From assembly GCA_963754535.1 (NCBI GenBank), contig CAVWGG010000024.1:186001-250000 (forward strand): 64,000 nt of DNA, in the 5' to 3' direction. The DNA comes from RPQJ01 sp963754535. Lineage in GTDB: Bacteria > Pseudomonadota > Gammaproteobacteria > Steroidobacterales > Steroidobacteraceae. Positions 54,209 through 63,650 of the stretch are shown piece by piece. Below the pieces are notes generated by a model that was given only the letters and a program-made list of their open reading frames with translations, was not told where the DNA came from and ran no database searches. The translations under genes and the position numbers were made by a program. Position 1 is the stretch's first letter; each line of letters opens with the position of its first letter.

Positions 54209-54739
54209 CTAGATCCGCCTCCACGTGAGTCGATTGAACGTGTCGCCGTCCGGGCTCTTGTCGAGATCGAGGGTTCGCAGCGTAAGCACGTCATTTTCGA
54301 GGCGCACTGACCGGACGTAAGTCTTGCCGGTTTCGAAAGCCAGCAACGACCCTTCGATGAAGTGCCGCACTTGCGATTGCGCCTCGTCGACCTCGAAGCG
54401 ACCGTGGTACGCGTACCAAGTGGCGGCGTAACTCTGCAGGTCTTCGCTCGACATCGTTCCGAAGCCGACGTCCGCGCGCGGCGCCGGCCGCGCCGCGCCG
54501 ATCTGCACGCTCATGATTCCGTTCGGAAGATAGACGATGATCCCTGAATACGGTCGTGGCCGACCTGCCCACGGGGCAACGGCGCCGGTCGTGACGTTCA
54601 CCGTTTCCGCATCAACGATGCGCCACGCACCCAGGACGCGTTCCCGCAAAGTCGGCGCCGGCGTTCGAGCATCCGTATCGGCCGTGGCGCCAGCCGGGAT
54701 CAGTGCTGCCGTCGCTGCAATGAACGTGCGTCTGTCCAT
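54209..54739 (-). CDS. Secreted lipocalin-like domain protein
   Basis: A 176-residue protein with a Tat-like N-terminus (MDRRTFIAATAALIPAG). The mature part matches the lipocalin-like (PF13924-type) pattern: LGAWRIVDAETVNVTTGA, PYSGIIVYLPNGIMSVQIGA and YHGRFEVDEAQSQVRHFIEG with terminal LDLDKSPDGDTFNRLTW. Strands of a small barrel are evident; the ligand is unknown. GGAGG precedes the ATG. The gene lies alone downstream of the lipase-like gene on the same strand. Confidence 0.78.
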   Translation of the reverse strand: MDRRTFIAATAALIPAGATADTDARTPAPTLRERVLGAWRIVDAETVNVTTGAVAPWAGRPRPYSGIIVYLPNGIMSVQIGAARPAPRADVGFGTMSSEDLQSYAATWYAYHGRFEVDEAQSQVRHFIEGSLLAFETGKTYVRSVRLENDVLTLRTLDLDKSPDGDTFNRLTWRRI

Positions 54740-54795
54740 CAGGATTCCTCCGGGCCGGGATTGATTGAAGGGATGCAGCGCTGGCGTGCGGCGGC

Positions 54796-55497
54796 TTACG
54801 CCTGCTCGACGGCTTCCGCGACGATGCCCAGGACGCGCGGCGACAACACCAGCCCCACATGTGTCTCGCTCACTTCGACATGATGCACGCTGGGGGACCA
54901 CCGATCGATGCACGCGGGCCACGCGACGATGCCGTCGCGCTTGGAATAAATCGCCGTCACCGGCACCGCCAAAGGCGTCTTGTAGCGATCCTTGACCGAG
55001 CGTTCGATCGCTTCAAGGTCGTGACCTTGTGAGCGATAACGGCTGGCCGTCGCCGTATACCGCGGTCCGCCAATTACCGGACTGCCGAGCGTGATGATCC
55101 TGCGTACGCCGCCCGGGCGTTCGCGCGCGTACTCACGCGCAAGGTAGCCGCCAAGACTCCAACCGACCAGCACGACCGGCTCGCCATGCCTTGCCACGGC
55201 TGCGTCAACGACGCCGTTCAGTTGCATGCGCAGCCGCTTGGCGTCGCCGTTGTTCACACCCAGCCCCCAGTCGCCGGCACGATGACCGCGACGACGCAGG
55301 AACGCTTCCATCACCCGCATCGAGCGCGGACCGGTGCCGAAGCCAGGCAGGAGCAGGATGGTGCTCGGCCGTGCAGCGCAGGCATTCGGCCGTGCCAACC
55401 ACGACGGCACCCACCGCAGCGCATCCAGGGGCAGACGCAACTCGCGCAGTGCGTCGAGCCGGCGCGGTGGCGTGATCGAATCGTATTCGATGGTCAA
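54796..55497 (-). CDS. Alpha/beta hydrolase (lipase-like)
   Basis: A 233-residue cytoplasmic-looking alpha/beta hydrolase. TILLLPGFGTGPRSMRVMEA is the oxyanion strand, VVLVGWSLGGYLAREYARER the nucleophile elbow (GWSLG), the acid likely in YSKRDGIVAWPACID, and the His in SETHVGLVLSP. No signal peptide. The closest resemblance is to triacylglycerol-lipase or PGAP1-like esterases. Substrate not determined. Confidence 0.85.
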   Translation of the reverse strand: MTIEYDSITPPRRLDALRELRLPLDALRWVPSWLARPNACAARPSTILLLPGFGTGPRSMRVMEAFLRRRGHRAGDWGLGVNNGDAKRLRMQLNGVVDAAVARHGEPVVLVGWSLGGYLAREYARERPGGVRRIITLGSPVIGGPRYTATASRYRSQGHDLEAIERSVKDRYKTPLAVPVTAIYSKRDGIVAWPACIDRWSPSVHHVEVSETHVGLVLSPRVLGIVAEAVEQA

Positions 55498-55624
55498 GGC
55501 TCCAGTTGCCTCGGCGTGCGCAGCGTTTCACCTGAAGCGTGGAGCGTAACTTACTGTCTCTGCTACCGATACGGAACCTGCCGTCCAGTGACCGGTGCGA
55601 CGCGCGACCGCCGGGCAGCAGGAT

Positions 55625-56404
55625 CTACATCCCGGCCTTGACCATTTTCCGCCGCAGGAACGCGATCTGCGTCTGCAGCGGCAGCTGCTTCGGACACACG
55701 TCGTGGCAGCCCAGCAGCGTCATGCAGCCGAACACGCCATCGTCGTTGCCGACGAGTTCGTAGAAGTCTTCGTCGGTGCGGCCATCGCGCGGATCGAGCG
55801 CGAAGCGCGCGATCTTGTTGAGACCCACGGCGCCGACGAAATCCTCACGCATCCGTGCCGTGCCGCAGGCCGCCACGCAGCAGCCGCACTCGACGCAGCG
55901 GTCGAGTTCGTAAATCTTGTCGGCCAGGTCCGGGTCCATGCGCTCTTCCAGCCGCGTAAGATCCGCTTGCTTGCCCAGCGTATGCACCCAGGTCTCGAGC
56001 CGCTCGCTCATGCCGCGCATCCACTTGCCCGTGTTCACGGACAGGTCTGCAATCAGCTCGAACGCAGGCAGCGGCGCGAGCGAGATATCGGCCGGCAGGT
56101 CCTTGGTCAGCGTGCGGCATGCGAGCCCCGGGCGCCCGTTGACCACCATGCCGCAACTGCCGCAAATGCCGGCGCGGCACACGAAATCGAACGACACCGA
56201 CGGATCGAGCTTCTCGCGAATCTCGTTCAGCGCGATGAACAGCGTCATCCCCGCCGCTTCCTCGAGCTCGAACACGTCGAAATGCGGGATGCTGGCCGGA
56301 TCCTGGGGATCGTGGCGCATGATGTGGAAATGCAGCATGCGCTTGGGCCCGTCGACGGGCGGAATCGCAGCTTTCGGCGGGGCCGAATCGGTGACTGAGC
56401 TCAT
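55625..56404 (-). CDS. frdB: Succinate dehydrogenase/fumarate reductase iron-sulfur subunit
   Basis: A 259-residue subunit carrying three clusters. The [2Fe-2S] site is CRAGICGSC plus Cys96 (Cys76, 81, 84, 96). The [4Fe-4S] site is CVECGCCVAAC (around 170-180), and the [3Fe-4S] site uses Cys227, 233 and 237 with the PKQLPL tail. It passes electrons between the flavin and the quinone-side haems. Start ATG overlaps frdA as ATGA. Sequence style matches FrdB of Wolinella-type enzymes, so direction (succinate oxidation or fumarate reduction) must come from physiology. Confidence 0.93.
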   Translation of the reverse strand: MSSVTDSAPPKAAIPPVDGPKRMLHFHIMRHDPQDPASIPHFDVFELEEAAGMTLFIALNEIREKLDPSVSFDFVCRAGICGSCGMVVNGRPGLACRTLTKDLPADISLAPLPAFELIADLSVNTGKWMRGMSERLETWVHTLGKQADLTRLEERMDPDLADKIYELDRCVECGCCVAACGTARMREDFVGAVGLNKIARFALDPRDGRTDEDFYELVGNDDGVFGCMTLLGCHDVCPKQLPLQTQIAFLRRKMVKAGM

Positions 56405-58386
56405 GTCGGCAGTTTCTCGTCGATGCGTTCGTTGCGTCCACGCAGCCCTGCGGGCAGCAGGTGGTCGTAAGGCATGAGCGCGGCCTGCACGGCGTGCCGG
56501 CCCTCGGCGCTCGCGGCTTCGCGCAGCCTGGCCACTTCGGCGGCACGCTGCGCAGTGTCGGGGTGATCCACGTAGTCCTTGTTGCCGTAACCACGCCAGC
56601 CCGGGGGCAGCTCCATGCGGCCCACGTCGAGGGGTTCGTAGTTGAGCATCGGCAGCGTGGCGAGCGGATCGCGCCACGTCGCGAGCGTGCGCTTCAGCCA
56701 TTCGGCATCGTTGCGGCGCGGGTAATCCTCACGGAAATGCGCGCCGCGGCTCTCCGTGCGCGTGAGCGCGCCTTGCGCGACGCAGAGCGCGATCTTGATC
56801 ATTTTCTGGACGCGGTAGGCCGTGACCAGCTCGGGATTCGGCCCGTCGCGGCGCGAGCGCATGCCGATGTCGCGGCTGCGCACGAGCAGTTCCTGCAACT
56901 TGTCGACTGCAAACTGCAGGTCGGCGCCCGTGCGGAAGATGCCGACCTTGTCGGTCATGACCTGCTGCATCTCGGCCTTGAGCACATCGGCCTGCTCGCG
57001 ACCGCCGCGGCCCAGCAGCGTATCGAGCTTGCCGCGCTCGGCCTCGAGCGCTTCACGCAGCACCGTGGTCGGGATGTCGAGCTCGCCCTCGGGACTTTCG
57101 ATGAAATCCGCGATGAACTCGCCGACGATCATGCCCGCGACGACTGTCTCGGCCACCGAGTTGCCGCCGAGGCGATTGAAGCCGTGCATGTCCCAGCATG
57201 CGGCCTCACCGGCCGCGAACAGGCCGCGCAGCGTCGGTGCCTGGCCCGTGTGGTTGGTGCGCACGCCACCCATCGTGTAGTGCTGCGCCGGACGCACCGG
57301 AATCCACTGCTCCGCCGGGTCGACGCCCAGGAAATACTGGCAGATTTCCTTCACTTCACGCAGGTTGTGCTCGATGTGCTTGCGCCCGAGCAGCGTGATG
57401 TCGAGCCACAGGTGCTCGCCGAAGCGCGACCTGGCGGCATGGCCAGCGCGAATGTGCTCCTCCATGCGCCGTGACACGACGTCGCGCGAGGCCAGTTCCT
57501 TCTTCTCCGGTTCGTAGTCCGGCATGAAGCGGTGGCCGCTCGCGTCGCGCAGCAGGCCGCCGTCGCCGCGGCAGCCCTCGGTCACGAGAATGCCCGCGGG
57601 GAAGATGCCCGTCGGATGGAACTGCACGGCTTCCATGTTGCCGAGCGGCACGACGCCGGTCTCGAGCGCCAGTGCCGCGCCGATGCCTTCGCAAATGACG
57701 GCGTTGGTCGTGACGCGGTACACGCGCCCTGCCCCGCCGGTCGCGATGGCCGTGGCCTTCGCCACGTACGCCGTGAGCTCGCCCGTGATCAGGTCGCGCA
57801 CGACCGCGCCGTAGCAGCGCTCGCCGTCGTGGATCAGCGCCAGTGCCTCGGTGCGCTCGTGCACCGGAATGCCTTCGGCGATCGCACGGTCGCCCACCGC
57901 GAACAGCATCGCGTGACCAGTGCCGTCGGAGACGTAGCAGGTGCGCCACTTCTTGGTGCCGCCGAAATCGCGCTGCGCCACCAGCCCGTGCGCTTCCTCG
58001 CGCTCGGTGATCGTGACTTTCTCGCCGTTGATGATGACCTGCCGGTCGCCCTGCTTCACGCGGCTCCACGGCACGCCCCACGCGGCGAGCTCGCGCACGG
58101 CCTTGGGCGCGGTATTCACGAACATGCGCACGACCTGCTGGTCGGCACCCCAGTCGCTGCCCTTGACCGTGTCCTCGAAGTGAACGTCTTCGTTGTCGCC
58201 CTGGCCCTTGGTGACGTTGCCGAGGCTCGCCTGCATGCCGCCTTGCGCCGCCGCCGAATGCGAGCGCTTGGGCGGAACCAGCGAGAGCACGATGGCGTCG
58301 TGGCCACGGCGACGCGCGCCGATGGCCACGCGCAGGCCGGCGAGGCCGCCGCCGATCACCAGCACGTCGGTGTAGACGACTTTCAT
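56401..58386 (-). CDS. frdA: Succinate dehydrogenase/fumarate reductase flavoprotein subunit
   Basis: A 661-residue flavoprotein. Covalent FAD is expected at His43 in RSHSAAAQGGMQAS, the same number as in Wolinella FrdA. Substrate-site elements include the Arg/His loops around HTGQAPTLRGLFAAGEAA and GGVRTNHTGQ, and GMQASLGN/DVHFEDTVKGSDWGAD matches the type-B family. Interconverts succinate and fumarate on the cytoplasmic face. Coupled to frdC and frdB by ATGA overlaps. Confidence 0.95.
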   Translation of the reverse strand: MKVVYTDVLVIGGGLAGLRVAIGARRRGHDAIVLSLVPPKRSHSAAAQGGMQASLGNVTKGQGDNEDVHFEDTVKGSDWGADQQVVRMFVNTAPKAVRELAAWGVPWSRVKQGDRQVIINGEKVTITEREEAHGLVAQRDFGGTKKWRTCYVSDGTGHAMLFAVGDRAIAEGIPVHERTEALALIHDGERCYGAVVRDLITGELTAYVAKATAIATGGAGRVYRVTTNAVICEGIGAALALETGVVPLGNMEAVQFHPTGIFPAGILVTEGCRGDGGLLRDASGHRFMPDYEPEKKELASRDVVSRRMEEHIRAGHAARSRFGEHLWLDITLLGRKHIEHNLREVKEICQYFLGVDPAEQWIPVRPAQHYTMGGVRTNHTGQAPTLRGLFAAGEAACWDMHGFNRLGGNSVAETVVAGMIVGEFIADFIESPEGELDIPTTVLREALEAERGKLDTLLGRGGREQADVLKAEMQQVMTDKVGIFRTGADLQFAVDKLQELLVRSRDIGMRSRRDGPNPELVTAYRVQKMIKIALCVAQGALTRTESRGAHFREDYPRRNDAEWLKRTLATWRDPLATLPMLNYEPLDVGRMELPPGWRGYGNKDYVDHPDTAQRAAEVARLREAASAEGRHAVQAALMPYDHLLPAGLRGRNERIDEKLPT

Positions 58387-59147
58387 GGCGTCACCCCCGT
58401 GGCGCTGACCGCGGATGGTACGTAGTGCTGGCCATAGAACGCTGCGTGCTCCATGCCGATCTTCATGTAGGCAGCGAGGGTCAGGAGACCCAGCACCAGG
58501 AAGAAGCCGGTCAGCGCCCACTTGAAGAATCGCAGCTTGCGCCGGGTCCCGGCCGGATCGCTGCCGTCACCCTCGAACCAGCCCCACTTGAGCGCGAGCC
58601 GGTAAAGTCCGACACCGCCGTGGAATTCCACGGCAAAGAGCAGCACGAGATAAAGCGGCCACATCAGGTCGGTCCAGACACGGTCCGACGACTCGAACGG
58701 CCCGATCCGGTCCGGGTGCGTCAGCATGATGTAGAGATGCACCGAGGCCAGGAAGAAAAGGGCAAATCCGGTCACCACCTGCCAGTACCACAGGGTGGTG
58801 TCTTCGTGCCTCATGTCCTTCAAATGGTCGCGATAAGTACGGTATTGACGGTAGTTCGCCGGAAACTTCCGAAGCGCCAACGCGGCGTGCACGACGAACA
58901 AAGTCGCGACCGTCGCCACCAGGGCGGAGACCAGCCAGTAGACCGGCCGGCCGAAGATGAAGTAACCCTCGAACATCCGGGCCACCGTCCACATCGCGTC
59001 CTTGCCGAGCAGGATCGTCGCGACGAAGAACATGTGCACCCACATGAACAGGCCGAGTGCGAGCCCGGTCGCGCTCTGGAGGAAATCCAGTCTTGCAGGC
59101 CAGCGGCGCAGACGACGTTGGGACGTGAGCGGCGCGGTCGCAGTCAT
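58383..59147 (-). CDS. frdC: Dihaem cytochrome b membrane subunit of succinate:quinone oxidoreductase (type B)
   Basis: A 254-residue membrane subunit with five helices. Four His at 38, 87, 137 and 176 match the two-haem ligand spacing of Wolinella FrdC (44, 93, 143, 182; intervals 49, 50, 39). Glu60 lies 22 residues after the first His, as does Wolinella Glu66 (quinol site), and Glu174 lies two before the last, as does Glu180 (E-pathway). So both haems, the quinol site and the proton path are predicted. The ATG at 59147 is the preferred start; a GTG six codons earlier is possible. First gene of the C-A-B operon and divergent from nuoA. Confidence 0.92.
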   Translation of the reverse strand: MTATAPLTSQRRLRRWPARLDFLQSATGLALGLFMWVHMFFVATILLGKDAMWTVARMFEGYFIFGRPVYWLVSALVATVATLFVVHAALALRKFPANYRQYRTYRDHLKDMRHEDTTLWYWQVVTGFALFFLASVHLYIMLTHPDRIGPFESSDRVWTDLMWPLYLVLLFAVEFHGGVGLYRLALKWGWFEGDGSDPAGTRRKLRFFKWALTGFFLVLGLLTLAAYMKIGMEHAAFYGQHYVPSAVSATGVTP

Positions 59148-59300
59148 TGCTTTAGTGACATCCACGGAATTCTCGCGGTGGGCTGTTGCGTGGTGGGATT
59201 GAGAGCGATGCAACCCGTTGCAGCCATAAGTGTTTTCCGCGGGGCGAGGGCAATGCCGGTAGTCGATATAGTCCGCCCTACAAATTACGCGCGCACCGAG

Positions 59301-59666
59301 ATGACCGCTTACCTCTCCTTCCTCGTTTATCTGCTGGCAATCCTCGGCTTCGTGGCCCTGACCCTGTGGATGAACCGGGTACTGGGACCCAAGCCGGCAG
59401 CGACGCCCCTGAAACTCGAGCCCTTCGAGTGCGGCGCGACGGCGATCGAGACCGACAACATGCGGGCGGTCCCGGTCAAGTACTACGCCATCGCGGTCGT
59501 GTTCATCCTGTTCGACCTGGAAACCGTCTTTCTCTACCTGTGGGCCCTGGCGGCAACTCCGCTCACGGGGTTCATGCTCGGGACGTTCGCACTGTTCACG
59601 CTGCTGCTGGTGCTGATCATGCTTTACGTCTGGCGGTCCGGGCTGCTGGAAGAGGTGACGACTTGA
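59301..59666 (+). CDS. nuoA: NADH-quinone oxidoreductase subunit A
   Basis: A 121-residue membrane subunit of complex I with three helices. Conserved signature: KLEPFECGATAIETDNMRAV then YYAIAVVFILFDLETVFLYL. The start at 59301 gives the normal length; an upstream in-frame ATG (59252) would add an unsupported tail. Its TGA overlaps nuoB as TTGA. Head of the nuo operon. Confidence 0.93.
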   Translation: MTAYLSFLVYLLAILGFVALTLWMNRVLGPKPAATPLKLEPFECGATAIETDNMRAVPVKYYAIAVVFILFDLETVFLYLWALAATPLTGFMLGTFALFTLLLVLIMLYVWRSGLLEEVTT

Positions 59667-60172
59667 GCGCGACGACGCCGGTACCGCGCCAGGAGAAGAG
59701 CGCCGCCTTTGAATACCTGACCACCCGCAAGGACGAATTCGTCGGCTGGGCAAGGAAGTTCTCGCTTTTCCCCTACCCTTTCGTGACCGCCTGCTGCGCG
59801 ATGGAATTCATGTCGGTGAGTTCGACGCTCTACGACACGGACCGTTTCGGCGCCGCACTGCCGCGCTTCACGCCGCGCCAGTCAGACCTGCTGATGGTCG
59901 TGGGCACCGTTTCCCACAAGCAGGCGCCGATCCTGCGCAAGGTCTACGAGCAGATGTGCGAACCGAAGTGGGTCATCGCCTTCGGCGTTTGCGCGACGAG
60001 CGGCGGCTTCTACCAGAACTATGCAGCCCTGCCCGGCATCGACAAGATCATTCCCGTGGACCTGTACATCCCGGGCTGCCCGCCGCGGCCGGAGATGGTG
60101 ATCGACGGCATCATGAAGCTCCAGGACAAGATCGCGGGCGAACGCCACCCGATCATCAACCAGGATTTCTGA
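59663..60172 (+). CDS. nuoB: NADH-quinone oxidoreductase subunit B
   Basis: A 169-residue subunit carrying the N2 [4Fe-4S] cluster. Cys44, Cys45, Cys110 and Cys139 have the same spacing (65 and 29) as in E. coli NuoB. FVTACCAMEF and YIPGCPPRPE are the two halves of the site. Start is TTG inside the nuoA stop (TTGA). It hands electrons to quinone next to NuoD. Confidence 0.95.
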   Translation: MSATTPVPRQEKSAAFEYLTTRKDEFVGWARKFSLFPYPFVTACCAMEFMSVSSTLYDTDRFGAALPRFTPRQSDLLMVVGTVSHKQAPILRKVYEQMCEPKWVIAFGVCATSGGFYQNYAALPGIDKIIPVDLYIPGCPPRPEMVIDGIMKLQDKIAGERHPIINQDF

Positions 60173-60174
60173 GC

Positions 60175-60663
60175 GTGAGCACGGGGGAAAATCTGCTCGA
60201 CCGCGTACAGGCCAGCCTCGGCGCGCAGGCGCTCGAGACTGGCATGGCTCACGGCATCCTCGTGCTGCAGCTCGAGCCGCAGAGTCTCGCCCCGGTGGTC
60301 GGCCGGCTCAAGCAGGAATTCGGCTTCGACCTGTTCCTGGATGTCACGGCAACGGACTGGCCGCAGCGCCGGCCGCGCTTCGACGTCGTGTACCACTTCT
60401 ATTCCACCCGCGATTTCGTCCGGGTGCGGCTCAAGACACGGGTCGAGGAAGCGGACCCGACGGTCGACACGCTCGTGCCGCTGTACGGCTCGGCGCGCTA
60501 CATGGAGCGCGAATGCCACGAAATGTATGGCATCCGCTTCCGCGGCAACGACGACCTGCGACCGCTGCTGCTGTACGAGGGATTCGTCGGCCATCCGCTG
60601 CGCAAGGACTATCCGAAGCAGCGCGAACAGCCGCTGGTGCCTTACCGGGACGTGAAGCCATGA
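60175..60663 (+). CDS. nuoC: NADH-quinone oxidoreductase subunit C
   Basis: A 162-residue peripheral-arm subunit, separate from nuoD. The family signature is ERECHEMYGIRFRGNDDLR and LLLYEGFVGHPLRKDYPK. Start is GTG, two bases after the nuoB stop; the end overlaps nuoD as ATGA. Structural, no cofactor. Confidence 0.95.
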   Translation: MSTGENLLDRVQASLGAQALETGMAHGILVLQLEPQSLAPVVGRLKQEFGFDLFLDVTATDWPQRRPRFDVVYHFYSTRDFVRVRLKTRVEEADPTVDTLVPLYGSARYMERECHEMYGIRFRGNDDLRPLLLYEGFVGHPLRKDYPKQREQPLVPYRDVKP

Positions 60664-61889
60664 GCCTGCCGCCGCTCACCACGCTGCCGAACCCGATCCG
60701 CCCGGCGTTCACCAAGGGTCTCACGCCCGGGTCGGTGATCGTCAACATCGGCCCGTCGCACCCCGCGACGCACGGCACGATCCAGATCGTCGCTGAGATC
60801 TCGGGCGAACGCGTGGTGCGCACCGATGTGCACTGCGGCTACCTGCATCGCGGCTTCGAGAAGGAGTGCGAGTCGCACACCTGGCACACGCTGATCCCGT
60901 ACGTCGACCGCCTCAACTACTGCTCGGCCCTGATCAACGACTTCGCCTACTGCGAGGCGGTCGAAAAGCTGATGGGCATCGAGCTCACGCCGCGCTGCCG
61001 CCACCTGCGGACGCTGCTGTCCGAGTATTCCCGCATCGCCGACCACCTGACCTGCGTGGCCGCGGCGCTGATGGAAATGGGCGCGATGACCGCGTTCCTG
61101 TACCTCGTCACGATCCGCGACTACGTTTACGAGCACATCGCCGACCTGACGGGCGCACGCGTTACGCACAGCTATGGTCGCATCGGCGGCCTCGCCCGCG
61201 ACCTCCCGGACGGCTGGCTGAAGCGGCTCGAAGAAATCCTCGACCAGATGGACACGTTCGTCGACCGCGTGCACGGGCTCGTGGACCGCAACAGGATCTT
61301 CATCGACCGCATGCGCGACGTCGGCGTCATCGCGACGGCGGAAGCGGTCAACTGGGGCTTCACCGGGCCGATCCTGCGTTCGACCGGCGCGCCGCGCGAC
61401 CTGCGCAAGGACACGCCGTACCTCTCCTACGGTGAGCTCGACTTCGAGGTCCCCGTGGGCATCAAGGGCGACAACTACGATCGTTACTACGTGCGCATGC
61501 GCGAGATCGACGAGTCGAAGCACATGATCCGCCAGCTGATCGACCTGCTGCAGCCGGGTCCGATCTGCGTGGACGATCGCCGCTGCACGCTGCCCGACAA
61601 GGAGGCCGTGTACACGGAGATCGAGGCGCTGATCAACCACTTCAAGCTGATCATGGAAGGGCCGCAAGTGCCGGCCGGCGAAACGTATTCGGCGCACGAA
61701 GGCGCCAACGGCGAGCTCGGCTTCTACCTCGTCAGCGTCGGCGGCGGCGTGCCCTGGAAAGTCCATTGCCGCAGCCCGAGCTTCGTCCACATGGGTGGCG
61801 TACACAGGATGCTCGACGGCTACCAGCTCGCGGACCTCGTGCCCACGTTCGGTTCCATCAACATGATCGGCGGCGAGTGCGATCGATGA
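60660..61889 (+). CDS. nuoD: NADH-quinone oxidoreductase subunit D
   Basis: A 409-residue subunit forming the quinone chamber with NuoB. NIGPSHPATHGTIQIVAEIS and DVHCGYLHRGFEKECESHTW are the N-terminal signatures; the quinone His is in the SHPATHG loop. The C-terminus, LVPTFGSINMIGGECDR, is typical. Related to NiFe-hydrogenase large subunits but lacks their Ni ligands. Overlaps nuoC and nuoE by ATGA. Confidence 0.96.
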   Translation: MSLPPLTTLPNPIRPAFTKGLTPGSVIVNIGPSHPATHGTIQIVAEISGERVVRTDVHCGYLHRGFEKECESHTWHTLIPYVDRLNYCSALINDFAYCEAVEKLMGIELTPRCRHLRTLLSEYSRIADHLTCVAAALMEMGAMTAFLYLVTIRDYVYEHIADLTGARVTHSYGRIGGLARDLPDGWLKRLEEILDQMDTFVDRVHGLVDRNRIFIDRMRDVGVIATAEAVNWGFTGPILRSTGAPRDLRKDTPYLSYGELDFEVPVGIKGDNYDRYYVRMREIDESKHMIRQLIDLLQPGPICVDDRRCTLPDKEAVYTEIEALINHFKLIMEGPQVPAGETYSAHEGANGELGFYLVSVGGGVPWKVHCRSPSFVHMGGVHRMLDGYQLADLVPTFGSINMIGGECDR

Positions 61890-62350
61890 AGCACCTGATC
61901 CCCGAGTTCGAGAAACTCCGCGAGCGGTTTCCGGCAGGCTTCGAGTCCTCGCTCGTGCTGCCGTGCCTGCGCCGCATCCAGGAGGATCGCGGTTACGTCG
62001 CCAATTCCGACATCGAGGAACTGGCCGCCTTTCTCGGCGTGCCGCAGATCCAGATCGAGGAAGTGCTGTCCTTCTACACGCAGTTCCGCCGCAAGCCGAT
62101 CGGCCGCTGGCACCTGCAGTTCTGCCACAACGTGAGCTGTTCGATGAACGGCGCCGAGAACGTCCTCGCCCACGTGGAGCGCAAGCTCGGCATCAAGCCC
62201 GGCCAGACCACGCCGGACGGCCGCTACACGCTTTCCGTCGTCGAGTGCCTGGGTTCCTGCGGCACGGCGCCGATGATGATGGTGAACGACGGGTACCACG
62301 AGAACCTGACGTTCACGAAGCTCGACGAGCTGCTCGAGGGGCTGAAATAG
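61886..62350 (+). CDS. nuoE: NADH-quinone oxidoreductase subunit E
   Basis: A 154-residue thioredoxin-like subunit. The [2Fe-2S] ligands are FCHNVSC (C-x4-C) and VECLGSCG (C-x3-C). Off-pathway cluster N1a next to the FMN. ATGA overlap with nuoD, and nuoF begins one base after its stop. Confidence 0.95.
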   Translation: MKHLIPEFEKLRERFPAGFESSLVLPCLRRIQEDRGYVANSDIEELAAFLGVPQIQIEEVLSFYTQFRRKPIGRWHLQFCHNVSCSMNGAENVLAHVERKLGIKPGQTTPDGRYTLSVVECLGSCGTAPMMMVNDGYHENLTFTKLDELLEGLK

Positions 62351-62351
62351 C

Positions 62352-63631
62352 ATGCCCGGCCGCCAGCTGATCATGTCCTTCCCCGTTACGGCGACGTCGC
62401 ACGCGCTGCCCGAGTACCGTGCGCGCGGCGGCTACGGCGCGCTCGCGAAGACGCTCGGGCAGATGAAGCCGCAGGACGTCGTCAAGGAAGTGACGGCCTC
62501 GGGCCTGCAGGGTCGCGGCGGCGCGGCCTTCGCCGTCGGCCGCAAGTGGCAGGTCGTGCAGTACGACGACGGCCAGCCCCACTACCTGATCGCCAATGCC
62601 GACGAAGGCGAGCCGGGAACGTTCAAGGATCGCTGGATCCTGGAGAACAACCCGCACGTACTGCTCGAGTCGATGCTGATCGCGAGCTACGCGCTGAACG
62701 TCCGCAACTGCTTCGTCTACATCCGCGGCGAGTTCGACCTTCCCTACCGCCGCCTCGCAGACGCGGTGGAGGAAGCGTACGCAGCGGGCCTGTTCGGCAG
62801 GAACATCCTCGGTTCCGACTTCTCCTGCGACATCGTGGTCTACCGCGGCGCCGGCGCCTACGTGGCCGGCGAGGCGTCAGGACTGATTTCGTCGCTCGAA
62901 GGCAAGAAAGGTTACCCGCGCAACCGGCCGCCGCGGCTGACGGTCAAGGGGCTGTACCAGCGCCCGACGGTCGTCAACAACGTCGAGTCGCTGTCGAACA
63001 TCGCCTGGATCATCAGCAACGGCGCCGATGCATTCAAGGCAGTCGGCACGCCCAAGAGCCCGGGCACGCGCCTCTTCTCGGTGTCGGGCCACATCAACCG
63101 CCCGGGCGTCTACGAAGTCGAACTCGGCTACCCGTGGATGAAGTTCCTGGACGAGGACTGCGGTGGCGTCCCGCACGGCCGCGCCATCAAGTGCGTCGTG
63201 CCCGGCGGGGTTTCCTCGAAGGTGCTCACGGGCGCCGACATCGCGAACCTGAAGCTGTCGCACGAGGACCTGTGGGACGCGGGCTCGACGCTCGGCTCCG
63301 GGGGCATGATCGTGATCGCCGAGGGCACCTGCATGGTGGCGCTGCTGCAGGTGCTCATGCGCTTCTACCACCACGAGTCCTGCGGGCAGTGCACTCCGTG
63401 CCGGCACGGCACCGGCTGGCTGCACCGGATTCTCGACCGCATCGTCGCCGGCGACGGCCGCGCCGACGACATCGAGCGCCTGTACTACATCTCGAAATTC
63501 AACGACGGCACGACGATCTGCGGCCTCGGTGACGCGGCGGGCTACGCCTGCAGCGGCATCCTCGACAAATTCCGCGACGAGTTCGAGTACTTCATCGAAC
63601 ACAAGCGCTCAAAGTTCGACGGGAACCTGGA

Positions 63632-63650
<19 letters not shown>
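62352..63650 (+). CDS. nuoF: NADH-quinone oxidoreductase subunit F
   Basis: A 432-residue FMN and NADH-binding subunit. NADH loop region GLQGRGGAAFAVGRKW, NADEGEPGTFKDRW (FMN/NADH), VYRGAGAYVAGEASGLISS, and the N3 [4Fe-4S] cluster in HESCGQCTPCRHG plus a later Cys. It accepts hydride from NADH. It overlaps nuoG by 19 bases. Confidence 0.96.

Noticed and set aside
59252..59666. Longer nuoA from an ATG at 59252
   Set aside because: Adds 16 residues not typical of NuoA; the 59301 start gives normal length.
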